From Poa pratensis (taxonomy: Eukaryota; Streptophyta; Magnoliopsida; Poales; Poaceae): 64,000 nt of DNA. Positions 54,960-64,000 of this stretch are shown here, piece by piece. The DNA is taken from the NCBI GenBank assembly GCA_947311845.1, contig CAMZMU010000059.1, forward strand, positions 40,246,982-40,310,981. The letters are read 5' to 3'. The translations under genes and the position numbers were made by a program. Positions within the stretch are counted from its first letter, which is position 1, and each line of letters opens with the position of its first letter. The notes below the pieces were generated by a model, which saw only the letters and a list, made by a program, of their open reading frames with translations, was not told where the DNA came from and did not search any database.

Positions 54960-57514
54960 TATTTACCTTTTGATGCTCTCTTTTGTTTTTCAACTCTTAT
55001 TCGTATAAGAACATCATTAAAATCTTTAGCCTAGCTAAAAGGCGTTAAAGAAAAGCGCTTATGGGAGACAACCCATTGTTTTATTTCTGCAATTTTTTTT
55101 TTTTTTGAGTCAAGGTTGTTTACTTCTGTAACAATTCCTTTGTATCTTTATTTTCTTACATTGTTGTGCCAAGTAAGCCTCTAATAGGAAGATGATGCTA
55201 GATTTGGATTTCTGCGCAGAACAGATTTCTGCTGTTCACCGTTTTTTCTGTAAAATCACAAAAAATTATTTAAATCTGAATTTTTGTGCGTGATCCTCAG
55301 ATATGTACGCATCTTTCGTTAGTTTTGAGTTTTTCGATCTGAGCAACGTAAGTGCCTCGAAAAAATTCGTCTTTACGGACTGTTCTGTTTAGACAGATTC
55401 TGTCTTTTATTTTGCATTCTCTCTTTTACTAGTGTTGAGTGGAATTCTTTTTTGGTGGAAGAGCTTCACATAACATCAGTGGCAGTAGCTAATGTTAAAA
55501 GTAATCATGTTTGTGTCCTTATAGAACATGTGAGTTTTTGATTGTGCACTAACCCTCTAATGAGAATTATTCTGAGTTTGGTGTGGCGGAAGTTTTCAAG
55601 GGTCAAGAGAGAGGATGATATAATGTGATCAAGAAGAGTGAAGAGCTTAAGCTTGGGGATGCTCCCATGGATCACCCCAGCATATTTCAAGAAGACTCAA
55701 GCGTCTAAGCTTGGGGATGCCCAAGGCATCCCCTTCTTCATCAGCAACTTATCAGGTCATCTCTAGTGAAACTATATTTTAATTCTTTCACATCATATGT
55801 GCTTTACTTGGAGCGTCTGTGTGCTTTTATTTTCATTTTATTTTTTTTCTGATCAACTTGATTGGATCCTAGCATTCTTGATTGGGAGAGAGACACGCTC
55901 CGCTTTTTCATATGAATACTCCTATTCTTCACTTATACTTGTTGAGTATTCTTGTCTAGCTATTGCTATGCTTTTAGCTCCTTTTTTCATGCATCTCTTG
56001 TTCAGAGCTGTTAGTTCTTTTAGATAAAGTACTCTTTGCTTCACTTATAATTGTTTGGAGAGTTTGTGTTGAAATAAATTGATTGGTGTTTGGTTGGAAC
56101 AGAAAATGTTGCATGTGGTAGATGGTATAATGAAAAAAGCTTACATATTCTTGTAGATCACTGTCTTGGATAATTTGATACTTGTCAATTGTTTTGAGTT
56201 ATCAAGTAGTTCATGTTTAAGCTTTTGTATCATGTAGTTAAAACCTATTAGTGGAGAACTACCGTAAAGCTTGTTGAAATTTGGTTTGTATGATTGGTAT
56301 CTCTAAGGTCTAGATATTTTCTAGTAAAAGGGTTTGGTTAACAAGGAAGACAGTATAGAGTCTTATAATGCTTGCAATATGTTTTCATATAAGTCTTGTT
56401 GTCGGTTGATATCCTGTGTTTGCTTCAAATAACCTTGCTAGCCTAAATCTGTACTGAGAGGGAATGCTTCTCGTGCATCCAAAACCTTGAGCCAAAATCC
56501 ATGCCATTTGTGTCCACCATAACTACCTATATGTGGTATTTCCTTGCCACTCCAAGTAAATTTTTCATGTGCTACCTTTAAACTATTCAAAACTTTATTA
56601 TTCCTTTTTGTGTCAATGTTTACCAAGCTCATGAGGACGGGTGGATGTCTTTATGTCACCTGTCAAACAGACTTTACCACCGGACTAGTGGCATATACAT
56701 CCGCTTATCCATTAATTTTGCAAAAAGAGCTGGCAAATGGGGTGCCCAGTCCCAATTAATTACAACTTTAACAAGCAATGATACCAGTGAAATATCTGCA
56801 TGTGTAAACAAAAGAGAAAAGAGGGATGATCTGCCTTGCTGGTAGAAATAACGTCCTTCATGGGAGCCGCTCTTAAAAGTCTGGTTTGCAGGGGTCATAT
56901 TGTACTTTTCCATTTTCTGATTCGTTGACAATTAACAAACACCTCACAAAATTTATTTTTACTCTCTATATGATTTCAAAAACTTAAAAAGCTCTAGCAC
57001 ATGATTTAATCCCTGCTTCCCTCTGCGAAGGGCCTTTCTTTTACTTTTATGTTGAGTCAGTCTTCCTACTTCTTTCTATCTCAGAAGCAAACACTAGTGT
57101 CAACTTTGGTGCAACAATTTTTATATGCTAGTATATTATACTTATTATATTGCTTTGTGTTGACAAATATCCATGATATATACATGTTGAAAGTTGAAAG
57201 CAATTGCTGAAGATTAAATCTTCCTTTGTGTTGGTTAAATACCTTTTACTTAGAATCTATTGCTTTATGAGTTAACTCTTATGCAAAACTTTTTATGCTT
57301 GTCTCGAAAGTACTATTCATGAAAAGTTTTTGCTTATATGATTCAGTTATTTGCTCATTATCTATTTGTTAGCAAACTATAGACCATTGATCTGGATCAC
57401 TTCATTCATAACATGTGCTTTACAATACTATTTGATCAAGATTATGATGGTAGCATGTCACCTCAGAAATTATTTTGTTTTTATCGTTTTACCTACTCGA
57501 GGACGAGTAGAACT

Positions 57515-57529
57515 AAGCTTGGGGATGCT
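57515..57529 (+). other. Polypurine tract before 3' LTR
   Basis: AAGCTTGGGGATGCT directly before the 3' LTR, preceded by CTCGAGGACGAG, which also precedes the tract in the other LTR element. Confidence 0.75.
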
Positions 57530-59093
57530 TGATACGTCTCAAACGTATCTATAATTTCTGATGTTCCATGTTTATATTATACCAATTGCTACATGTTTTA
57601 TATACACTTCATAGCATTTTTATGCATTTTCTGGGACTAACCTATTAACAAGATGCCACAGTGCCAGTTTCTGTTTTCTGTTGTTTTTGTATTTCAGAAA
57701 AGCTGTTCTGAAAATATTCTCGGGATTGGACGAAACTTGGACATGACCTCCTATTTTTCCAACACGTACACGGAGTTCAAAGGAGAGACGGAGACGACCT
57801 AGGAGGCAGCCACACCTTGGGGCGGCGCGGGCCCACCTCCTGCCGCGCCGTGGGGTGGTGTGGTCCCCTCGGGTGCCTCCAGCCGCCGCCCTTTCGCCTA
57901 TATAATCCCCTCGACGCGAAAAATCTAAATACCCGAGCCATTATCCACGAAAAGTTCCAGAGACGCCGCCGTCGTCAACCCTAGCTCGGGAGGGTTCAGA
58001 AGCTCTTCCCGGCACCCTACCGGAGGGGGAATCATCACCGGAGGGCTCTACGTCGCCATGCGTGCCTCCGGAGTGATGCGTGAGTAGTTCATCCTTACAC
58101 TACGAGTCCATAGCAGTAGTTAGATGGTTGTCTCTCCTCCTTGTGCTATCATGTTTAGATCTTGTGAGCTGCCTATCATGATCAAGATCATATTATTGTA
58201 ATGCTACATGTTGTGTTTGCTGGGATCCGATTAATATTAAATACTATGTCAAGTTGATTATCAATCTATCTTATATATTATATGATCTTGCATGCTCTCC
58301 ATTACTCGTACATGCTTTTGCCAAGTAGATGCTTTTAACTCCAAGAGAGAGTATTTATACTAGATAGTGGGTTCAGTCTCCAGTAATCTGGGAGAGTGAC
58401 AATAACTTTTAAGGTTGTGGATATGCTGTTGCCACTAAGGGTAAAACAACAATGTTTTGTCTAAGGATAATTGTATTGTCTACATTACGCACTTTACTTA
58501 ATGCAATAATCTGTTGCTTGCAACTTAATACCAACGGGGAACACGGATGTCAACCTGAAGTTAGATTATTAGTCATAGATGCTGTTGGATAACGGTCTAT
58601 GTATCATGTTTTAATGCCCAATTGAATATCATAGTAGTCATCTTGTCATATATATGCATTGTTATGCGCTCAATATTTTATCAATTGCCTAGTTATAATT
58701 TGTTCACCCAGCATGTTAGTTATCTTTTATGTAGAGACACCACAAGTGAACTGTGGACCCCAATCTATTCTTTTACACTGATAATATAACCAACTGCAAT
58801 CATTTTTCATTTTCATTCTCTGCAATTAAAGACTATTTTCCACACCATACGTTTAATCCTTTGTTTTCAGCAATCCGGTGAGATTGACAACCTCACTGTT
58901 TCGTTGGGGCAAAATAGTTTGATTGTGTTGTGTGCAGATTCCACGTCAGCGCGCCACTGACAACTTTCAGAGGTGATTTCTTACTCCTACTGGATTGATA
59001 ACCTTGGTATCTTACTGAGGGAAAACCTGCTGCTGCACTGTTTCATACCTTCCTCTTGGGGTCTCCCAACGAACGTGTGCTTTCACGTCATCA
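57530..59093 (+). repeat. 3' LTR of element 51883-59093
   Basis: 1564 bp; TATATAA at 57899-57905. Starts TGATACGTCTCAAACGTATC, closer to the common Triticeae form than the 5' copy. Confidence 0.92.
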
Positions 59094-59489
59094 ATCGTCC
59101 CCGGAGCCGGAGGAGGGGTTGCCATAGCAGCCGGCGGCAGCGCTCCAGCGGCTCCCCTGTCCGCGTCCTAACACAACCTGGAGGAAATTGTGGGATCGAC
59201 TTGGTCAAAGTGGAAGGCCCACGTATGCCCACGTTTTTTTCCTGCTTAACCGTGGGGACCCACTTGACGTTTTAGGTGGGCTTGGGTAGTGGGCGCCGTG
59301 GGCAGCCCACTCCCACCTGCAAACTGATGTACCACTCTCCTAGCATCTGCATTCACGGAGATCGTGGTTGCAGCCAACATTTATAGCTAGCCCATACATA
59401 AATAGCTACCTTTATGATGTGGGATCGACGACACTGAAGTAGCGACGGTACTAGTGACAGCAGGCATCTGATCCGATCGGGTGGTTTTA

Positions 59490-59854
59490 CTCCCTCCGTC
59501 CAGGTTTACTGGCCCTCTAAGGAGCTGCAGCGCGACCAAGGTGACCACTGATACGGTGAGAAAATTTCCAGCGTTTCTTTTACCCAATGGGACACAGTAA
59601 AAAGTAGGCTTAATCACGCTTAATTAGGGTAGTTATAATGGAGAGGTGAAACAACAACCAATAGCTCACGATCCACCATGGTGGGTCCTTTGCATGCAAC
59701 AGAACTGCCCAATCTAACCAGAGAATCCAGCGCATGCAATTGAGATTGAGGGGCACAGTGGCTATTAAATGCCACAATTAAACCCAAATTGGGGCCTAAT
59801 GAACCGAGACAGACTGATTTTCACTAGGGGCCTAGTAAACCCGGACAGAGGGAG
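59490..59854. mobile_element. Stowaway/Mariner-type element, 365 bp, TSD TA
   Basis: Ends CTCCCTCCGTCCAGGTTTAC and (inward) CTCCCTCTGTCCGGGTTTAC; TA at 59488-59489 and 59855-59856. Longer than a classic Stowaway, no coding sequence. It interrupts copy F (copy E is unfilled). Confidence 0.9.
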
Positions 59855-60359
59855 TAGCTATTCAATTGCGAGATGCATTGAGGGGAATGAGATGCATAGG
59901 GAATTTTAACAGAACATGGTGATTTTATCTGAGTACTTCCTGAAATAATTCAAGGAAGAGCTTATTCATTTTCTGCATGGCATTGTGGCAAGTGACGACC
60001 TTGAGCTACCTCGGACGGCATAGACACCGAGCATGAGTCGTTACTCCAGATTGAGCTCTTTTATGGTGATTGTCCAGTACTTTCCACTACTTCTCGTTCA
60101 ATAATTTCCGTTCGTCCGATCTGGCCGGGTAATAATCATTTAATTTACGTAATTAGTGGTAGTATTATGGTAACGGCTCCGCGAGTAAGATCTGATTCCC
60201 GCGAGGCGATCTTCTATCCTTTTGCCCCGCCGCTGCTGGTTGCCGGATGCGTCGCGTCGCCGCCACCTCCGCACCAAGCCCGTTCGCCCAAGAGTTCACC
60301 CGCGTCGTGTCATGGTCAGCTGAACTCCTTGTACAACAGTATGGCGAGGCGCCGTGGGG

Positions 60360-60533
60360 GCGGCCGCTGGCCGGGTCGAGTCTCCCCAGCCAGGCGAGCG
60401 AAGCGGCGCGGTTACTTCGGCACGCAGCACTGTCCGGGCAGAGCGCCAGGGCCCGGTCGTAGTGTTGGAGCGCGTCGCTGCCCTTCTTGTACCACTCGTT
60501 CACGGATAGCGTGAGCACAAGGCGGAGCGCCAT
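60360..60533 (-). pseudogene. TPR protein fragment (TTL-type, TPR-thioredoxin-like)
   Basis: Minus frame MALRLVLTLSVNEWYKKGSD, ALQHYDRALALCPDSAACRS, NRAASLAWLGRLDPASGRPH. The YDRALALCPDSAACRSNRAA block is the first tetratricopeptide repeat of plant TTL proteins (TPR plus thioredoxin fold). After GRL the text jumps to LDPASGR, an in-frame deletion, and then loses similarity. A gene fragment, not a gene. Confidence 0.6.
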
Positions 60534-60593
60534 GGACGGGACACCGAGAACACACCCACACGCAGATGACCCTCGACCCCAGCCAGGTCCCTC

Positions 60594-61076
60594 CAGGGCA
60601 GAACCAGGAAATTCACATAAGGGGCCGAGAATTAAACACAACTTTAAAATGCAAAAAAAATGTATAGAGATTTTTTTCTACTGTGACTGTAGCAAAATAG
60701 GTATGTGTGCTCCAAATCAGAGAAGAAATTCTGGTGTTTGTCCCTTGAGTTCTTTGGAATATTGAAGAATAGAGAGGGGAGAGAAGCAACAGGGATGAGA
60801 ATCGCACATGCAGCATGCAGGAACGAGAGGAATAGTTTATGCATGTTGAGTTCCTTGGTTAAATGAAGGGAAGGAAAAGTCCAAAGCTTCTCATCTCTGT
60901 AGATCTTTTGTGAGTAGAGTACATGCATTTTCGTGTTTGAGTGAGTCACATAGAGTAGAACACACATCTCTTTGCATAATTAATCAGAGGTCTTAGAGAA
61001 ATTTCTGCATGTTGGGGGGGGGGGGGGGGGGGGGGGAGCCGTGGCCCCTGATGGCCACCCCCTGGTTCTGCCCTTG
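60594..61076. mobile_element. hAT-type MITE with 8-bp TSD
   Basis: 483 bp; ends CAGGGCAGAACCAGG and (inward) CAAGGGCAGAACCAGG; TSD GGTCCCTC at 60586-60593 and 61077-61084. It lies directly upstream of the TTL-like fragment. A 23-G run sits inside the right end. Confidence 0.88.
61014..61036 (+). repeat. G homopolymer, 23 bases
   Basis: Uninterrupted G run in the right subterminal part of the hAT MITE. Confidence 0.8.
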
Positions 61077-61097
61077 GGTCCCTCGGCGCATCCTCCC

Positions 61098-61168
61098 CAT
61101 CGCCGGGCTGGAGAGGGTGGACGACGCTCTTTTGCACATCGCCGGGCTAGAGAGGGTGGACGACGCTC
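61098..61168 (+). repeat. 39-bp tandem duplication
   Basis: CATCGCCGGGCTxGAGAGGG and the next 12 bases occur at 61098 and 61137 with one difference. Confidence 0.85.
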
Positions 61169-61189
61169 GATCCCAACGAATTTTTATTA

Positions 61190-61257
61190 CTCCCTCCGTT
61201 CACAAAAGGATGTCTCAATCTTTTTTGATTTATATGTATTTAGACATATTTTAGTAT
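61190..61257 (+). mobile_element. Truncated Stowaway-type MITE
   Basis: Starts CTCCCTCCGTTCACAAAAGG after TA and keeps the GTATTTAGACATATTTTAGT interior, but the right inverted end is missing. Confidence 0.75.
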
Positions 61258-62640
61258 ACTTCCTATTTTCTCAACCCTTGGATTGAATTATTTGAGGGTT
61301 CCTAAAATTCGCCCCACATGTCACTGATGGACGAAGGAATTAAAATTAAAATAAAATGCGGAGGCTGAGGACTTCGAACACAGGACGTGGAGCTACAACA
61401 CACGCGTGCACAGCCACCACAGCAAACTTCGTTTAGTGTATTATGCGGGAACTACCTGGTATTATACATAGCTTACCACTATTGCAGAGAGACACGGCCG
61501 GCGCCCCGCGCCGGTCACTGACGTCGTTACTGATCGATGCCGGCATGGTCGACTCGCGGGAGCCGCTGCCGATCATCTTCTATGTATCCCGCCACGGTGC
61601 GCGCCCGCAGGACTTCGCCCCAGCAAATCGTCGATGTTTTGCTTAACCCACGGAACGCGAGCGACATGGCCATGCTCGCACTCTGCGTTGCCAGAACACG
61701 GCCACCGCGTACACACCAGAGCCTTAGATTGGCCATCTTGTCATGTCCGCCACGTGCGCCATGGCCATCTTACCACTGCCCGCGCAAGGATGGCCTCTGG
61801 CGCTCTCTCGCGCGCTGCGGCACCTACGTGCGTGGCTGCGGACGGTGGTGAGCACAAAGACGCATCAGATGCATAGAGACGGCGGCGGGCAGGGTCGGCC
61901 GGCGTGGGCGTCGTCCTCGCCTACGCGGCATCAGATGCATGGAGACGGCAGCCGGCATGAGGGGCAAGCTGGGGCGACCGCCCCAGGTCACCGGCGGCAG
62001 CAGGGTGCCTCTGTGCAGCGCCAGTTGAAGCCCACTAGCACAACAGACCAGGTAGTATCGTTCGAGAGCGAATCGATCGAGCAAAAAAATCCCCAATCCT
62101 GACCCTAGCGCGTCCCTGTCCGGCCTCCGCCTGCGGACTTGCTGCCGCGGCGCGCTATGCAAGCCGCCCAGCCCAGACGACTCCACCTCCCTGCACCTCC
62201 CCTGTTCGCTTGCCTCCTCCTGCTCGGCTGCTCGGTTCGTCGATCTTCCTTGTGGCACCATTGTATAATAAAATGTCGTGTTAAAATGAATCGCTAAGCA
62301 TTGAGCAGTGTGATGGCATGCGCGAGTGGCAGCCCTACGTAGGTCCTGAGTTCGATTCAACGAATGTAGTTTTAATTATTTATTCAGCTTCTGACAGGTG
62401 GGACCCGCGTGTAAGACAACGCCCAGGCCATATATGCCAGAAAAAAATTTACAGAGATCTTTTCGCAAAACCTTGAGTGCCAAGTGTCAGCTCTAGAATG
62501 ACTTTGGACCTATTTGCTTGCTCAACGCAAGTTGTGGTACCGTTGGTTCACACTTTGCAAGTTATGGGACTAATTTGCACATGCCGATCAAGTTGTGGGA
62601 GCTGAAGTGTATATAACTCTATTAACGGTCACAAAAAATG
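61258..62640. other. GC-rich unclassified region
   Basis: Frames on both strands (61443-61646, 61537-61851, 61824-62360) are overlapping and unrecognised. A short CATCAGATGCATxGAGACGG duplication occurs at about 61864 and 61930. No element ends found. Confidence 0.35.
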
Positions 62641-62649
62641 GCTCTGAGG

Positions 62650-63370
62650 TGGATCAGCATTTACTTTTCGAAGTAGCCTAATAGAGTAGTAGGGGCATGT
62701 TGTTGATTGATGGAAGTGCACTTACGACACTTTTGTTTTCTTACAAAATATTCTAGTACTCTCATTGCCAATACATATGCAGATATGCCCCAAGATGATG
62801 GTCGCAGACCATATGTATAGCACATCCACAAATAGCAGCATTTGTACATGTAGTTCAACAAACCACTCGAGCAACAACGCACGCTAGAATCTAGATAGGG
62901 CGCTTCATGCATCTCGACGGATGGAATGGCACCTGGTACTCCAAAACGAGATCTTCTTATAGGGGATGAGACGCACTGGGAATTTTAGCTGAAGTCCAAC
63001 AAGTTACCGCCGTAGTTTGTGAAACCTATTGAGGCCCTATGCAAGACCCTGCGGTAATGCACGAGGTTACATTCAATCACAAAGGGCAAGGAGTAGTCAA
63101 TCGCCCTCTGGCTCATGCCGGTACACACCCAGCCTAGGAAGCAGCATGGCCACGGATAGAGCACCAGATGAGCAACGCTCATGCTGCTGCCACTCGACAA
63201 GTACCGTGAAAGAAAGTGCGACAGAAAGTTGTTGGGAAGTAACCGCCAAGTTTGCAGCAGAGTAGCGGTAAGTAGTTGGATCATTGCTGGGTTGCATGTG
63301 GAGTTTGTACTGTTTGGTTCTATTCCACAAAACCTCTCTGAATCTTTAAATTGTATCTCCTGAATTATGG
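62650..63370 (+). repeat. Local repeat family, copy G (direct)
   Basis: Shares GGGGATGAGACGCACTGGGA with TTTTAGCTGAAG, TATGTATAGCACATCCACAAAT and CAGCCTAGGAAGCAG with copies D-F. Non-coding. Confidence 0.65.
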
Positions 63371-63512
63371 GTAATCATGGGTATCTCTGAGTGACTGAGT
63401 GCAATAGAGTTAGGAACCTACTACCACGTCTTGACAACATTGGCATGGTTATCCTGGTGACCCTGTAACATTGAGGGGGATACAGAGGGAGCGAGCAGGG
63501 TAGACCCCCAGC

Positions 63513-63901
63513 GTTTTGTCGCACGGGTGCCATGGCACCCGTTTTTTTTGATTTTTTTTGTCACCATTTTAAGTTTCCAAAAAATCCGAAAAAAATACTG
63601 GAGATTGACAACTACCTGATCTATGATTCTGTAAAGTTTCAACGCAAAAAAGTTTATATTGCGCCCTACACAAAAATGACAAAATTCTGACAATTTTGAG
63701 AGGATTTGAATCTCCACCCAGATCTAGAAATTTGTCATTTTTGTGTAGGGCGCAATATAAACTATTTTGCGTTGAAACTTTGCAGAATCATAGATCAAGT
63801 AGTTGTCAATCTCCAGTATTTTTTTCGGATTTTTTGGAAACTTAAAATGGCGACAAAAAAAAATAAAAAAAACGGGTGCCGTGGCACCCGTGCGACAAAA
63901 C
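63513..63901. mobile_element. Fold-back element with about 170-bp arms
   Basis: GTTTTGTCGCACGGGTGCC (63513) is repeated inverted at 63883-63901, and the pairing continues for about 170 bp per arm around a 40-bp centre (63687-63728). Each tip also holds a small palindrome around GGGTGCC-GGCACCC. No clear TSD. Frames on both strands are mirror images and not genes. Confidence 0.88.
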
Positions 63902-64000
63902 GACTTTCGGTTCTCCCTCCTCGATGTTTTACACCAGGGTGTGCCAGTAGTACGCACTATTGGCATGTCTACACCTAAGTCCAAAAAACAAGCCATGTTT

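Larger units (their letters stand above)
51883..59093 (+). mobile_element. Non-autonomous LTR retrotransposon, TSD ATCGT
   Basis: 7211 bp, begins TGATATGTCTC, ends CGTCATCA, flanked by ATCGT (51878-51882, 59094-59098). LTRs of about 1565 bp enclose a 4.1-kb interior with a primer site, a polypurine tract and broken ORFs but no RT, protease or integrase. LTRs differ at roughly 16 of the first 210 positions, clearly more than in the element at 12224, so this insertion is older. The TGATACGTCTC start is typical of abundant Triticeae Gypsy families; the exact family is not assigned. Confidence 0.95.
51347..59326. mobile_element. Mutator-like element with 11-bp TSD, containing a minisatellite and an LTR retrotransposon
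   Basis: Flanked by ATGTACCACTC at 51336-51346 and 59327-59337; copy E shows the unfilled site. Near the ends GCAGGTGGGA (left) and TCCCACCTGC (right) form an inverted repeat. Without the LTR element it is about 0.76 kb, GC-rich, with no transposase. An 11-bp TSD fits Mutator-like elements. Confidence 0.65.
51150..60060 (+). repeat. Local repeat family, copy F (direct), split by a nested insertion
   Basis: 51150-51346 and 59327-60060 join across ATGTACCACTC to give the same order as copy E (GGCATGTGCTTTTAGG ... CTAGCATCTGCATTCACGG ... GAATGAGATGCATAGGGAAT). It contains a Stowaway-like element at 59490-59854. Confidence 0.78.

Noticed and set aside
61443..61851. Plus-strand frames with a PLPIIFYVSR stretch resembling cellulose synthase-like proteins
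   Set aside because: Similarity stops after about ten residues and is not supported by flanking motifs.
62320..62360. Possible tRNA or SINE B box (GAGTTCGATTC)
   Set aside because: No matching A box at the right distance, no acceptor stem, no A tail or TSD found.

Overview
This is plant nuclear DNA, almost certainly from a Triticeae grass (wheat, Aegilops, barley or rye group). The evidence is Stowaway MITEs with CTCCCTCCG ends, LTR retrotransposons starting TGATACGTCTC with tRNA-Asp-type primer sites, CACTA elements, grass-type LINEs, and a gene of what I read as the grass-expanded DUF6598 family. No intact protein-coding gene, rRNA, tRNA or CRISPR array was found. The window is mostly nested transposable elements, and for most of them exact boundaries can be read from target-site duplications (TSDs).

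1-24 kb: one host gene, a DUF6598-type gene on the minus strand, is spread over 2950-23808. Its coding pieces (ATG at 23806-23808, then 22951-23066, 22232-22376, 20631-20699, 19967-20427 and 2950-3627) run in order and are separated by insertions. The exons carry a 715-bp insertion with a 12-bp TSD, a 564-bp insertion with a 10-bp TSD, and a PIF/Harbinger element with TSD TAA. The last intron holds a 6.4-kb LINE (13-bp TSD), itself split by a 5.9-kb LTR retrotransposon (TSD GTCGC), plus a hAT element and a PEX5 exon fragment. A truncated LINE and a poly(A) retroposon lie just 3' of the gene. The gene also has in-frame stops, so it is a pseudogene.

25-64 kb: no host gene was recognised. A local repeat family of about 1 kb occurs at least seven times: three copies inverted (about 25.5-36.3 kb) and four direct (about 37.8-63.4 kb). 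It is the landing ground for further insertions. These include a retroposon carrying a CACTA element with stomatin-like-protein fragments, a CACTA element with a 3'-5' exonuclease-like gene fragment and two tandem-repeat arrays, three Harbinger-type elements, a LINE inside another LINE, a LINE containing a small CACTA, and a Mutator-like element whose internal minisatellite was split by a 7.2-kb LTR retrotransposon (TSD ATCGT). The right end has a TPR gene fragment beside a hAT MITE and a large fold-back element.

Most elements are non-autonomous, truncated or broken. What the window offers is a readable order of insertions, several captured host-gene fragments, and paralogous copies that act as empty-site controls.
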